Origin: Procambarus clarkii
Taxonomy: Eukaryota > Arthropoda > Malacostraca > Decapoda > Cambaridae
DNA length: 64,000 bases
Direction of reading: 5' to 3'
Assembly (NCBI RefSeq): GCF_040958095.1
Contig: NC_091188.1
Coordinates: forward strand, 2,902,681 to 2,966,680
Shown: positions 63,135-64,000 of the stretch, one piece after another
Layout of the letters: every line of letters starts with the position of its first letter
Numbering within the stretch: position 1 is the first letter of the stretch
Made by a program: the position numbers and the translations under genes
The notes under the pieces: generated by a model
What the model was told of the DNA's origin: nothing
What the model saw: only the letters and a program-made list of their open reading frames with translations
The model's database searches: none

Positions 63135-64000
63135 TGATCAAATGAGTATATGTGGCTTGTTTCACCAGAAGCTGCATCTTTGCAGATGTGTATGGAGATG
63201 TGCTAGCTGAAATATCTCAGTTGGCTAATTCATATCATGATGTTAACCTCATGGTGGTAGGTGACTTTAACATTGATGTATCTCAACAAAATACATATTT
63301 AAATTTACTTTATGCTTTCATGAGTACTGAAACTGTACATTATCCTGCTATCAGTGATGAATTTAATGTTAACTATTGATTTCTGTAATGGGACGGGAAA
63401 GAAAAGTTTCCTATTGATCATTTATTGATCATATTGATGATGATCTAACTTGTCACATATGAGGGTATAAGACTATCGGTGATAGTGACAAGCAATCGGA
63501 ACATCCTTCTCTCATAGTCATTTTGAATATAACTCACTTGAAAGTTGCTGCTGCCAGTTAAGACTGAATCCTTTCTAGAATACGTTTAAACTGAGAGAAG
63601 GCCACTGCTACTGACTTGGATCAGTTTAAGTGCAGGCTTAATAAAAAAAACTTGATACTGTTAAACATTCCTACTAATGCAATTGCCTGCATTAATGTGC
63701 CTGCACTAATTATTTGTTAACATCTGCCATGTCACTGCTAGTTAGGGCGGGGAAGAGAGTATCCCTTTTCAAACAAATAGAGGAGGTATGACTTTTTGGA
63801 ATGATCATATTGGAGAATTACGAAATAGATCCATCTTTTAATATAACCTACAGAAAGATGTGGAGTGCCCCAGAGATTCTGGGCTGCTGCAAATCACACG
63901 TAGAACTAGGGCTCAATATCAAGCCATAAAGAAGACTAAGAAAGAGTGAGATAACATTGTGAAATCAAAGGTTTCTGATAACCCTTGAAGAAAGAAATAC
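63135..64000 (+). mobile_element. LINE fragment, endonuclease end and linker
   Basis: MVVGDFNIDVSQQNTYLNLL is the GDFN motif of the AP-type endonuclease of non-LTR elements. Further on, FPIDHL and DDDLTCH (frame-shifted), then GGMTFWNDHIGELRNRSI, KDVECPRDSG and TRRTRAQYQAIKK form the linker towards reverse transcriptase. There are several frame breaks; it runs off the window. The same family as the 7.4 kb fragment. Confidence 0.7.

Overview
The window is eukaryotic and, by gene content and repeat style, most likely from a decapod crustacean (crayfish, lobster, crab or shrimp type; the species cannot be fixed from sequence alone). Support comes from spliced arthropod cuticle-protein genes with an RR/chitin_bind_4 domain, arthropod TCAGT initiators, very long AT, CT and TG microsatellites, tRNA-derived SINEs, and CR1/Jockey-like LINE fragments ending in TAGGTAATTACACAC-type tails.

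Left part (1-17.5 kb). On the minus strand, 5354 to 1916, four exons join in phase into the 5' part of a secreted protein that resembles the N-terminal glycosyltransferase domain of procollagen-lysine hydroxylases (PLOD); the gene leaves the window on the left. Its second exon ends in a 42-bp minisatellite that multiplies the exon end and its splice donor eight times. The rest is repeat-rich: a 60-bp-arm foldback, minisatellites of 37 and 32 bp, three tRNA-derived SINE heads, LINE fragments at 7.4-7.9, 11.4-12.2, 12.96-13.08 and 13.86-14.9 kb, a long-TIR MITE at 16.8 kb and (ATT)n, (AT)n and (CT)n tracts.

Main part (about 17.5-63.0 kb). A head-to-tail array of eleven three-exon genes, all on the plus strand, each encoding a 102-residue pro-resilin-like cuticle protein: signal peptide, then one RR-2-like chitin-binding domain. 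Spacing is about 4.28-4.3 kb for most units. Each gene has a TATA box, a TCAGT initiator 32 bp downstream, a 37-nt 5' UTR, 12-nt and 69-nt coding exons and a 228-nt last exon, all in phase 0. An upstream block of about 110 bp is conserved in all copies and carries a sequence matching the FTZ-F1 consensus, reading CCAAGGTCG on the minus strand (changed in copy 11). Copies 2+3 and 4+5 form two nearly identical 8.6-kb blocks, a recent two-unit duplication or an assembly duplication. Copies 7-11 have diverged introns, UTRs and spacers, yet their coding exons remain almost identical to the rest, which points to exon-focused homogenisation or strong constraint.

Spacers. Spacers 1-6 carry the same doubly truncated LINE reverse-transcriptase fragment; spacers 7, 8 and 10 keep the older arrangement without it. 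Spacer 9 has been largely replaced by a MITE and a head-to-tail train of LINE and SINE copies separated by (CA)n tails, which stops only about 50 bp upstream of the conserved promoter block of copy 10. The window closes in a LINE endonuclease fragment (63.1-64.0 kb).

Together the array looks like a moult-linked gene battery giving a high dose of one small cuticle protein; that function is inferred from family knowledge and promoter sequence, not shown by the sequence alone.
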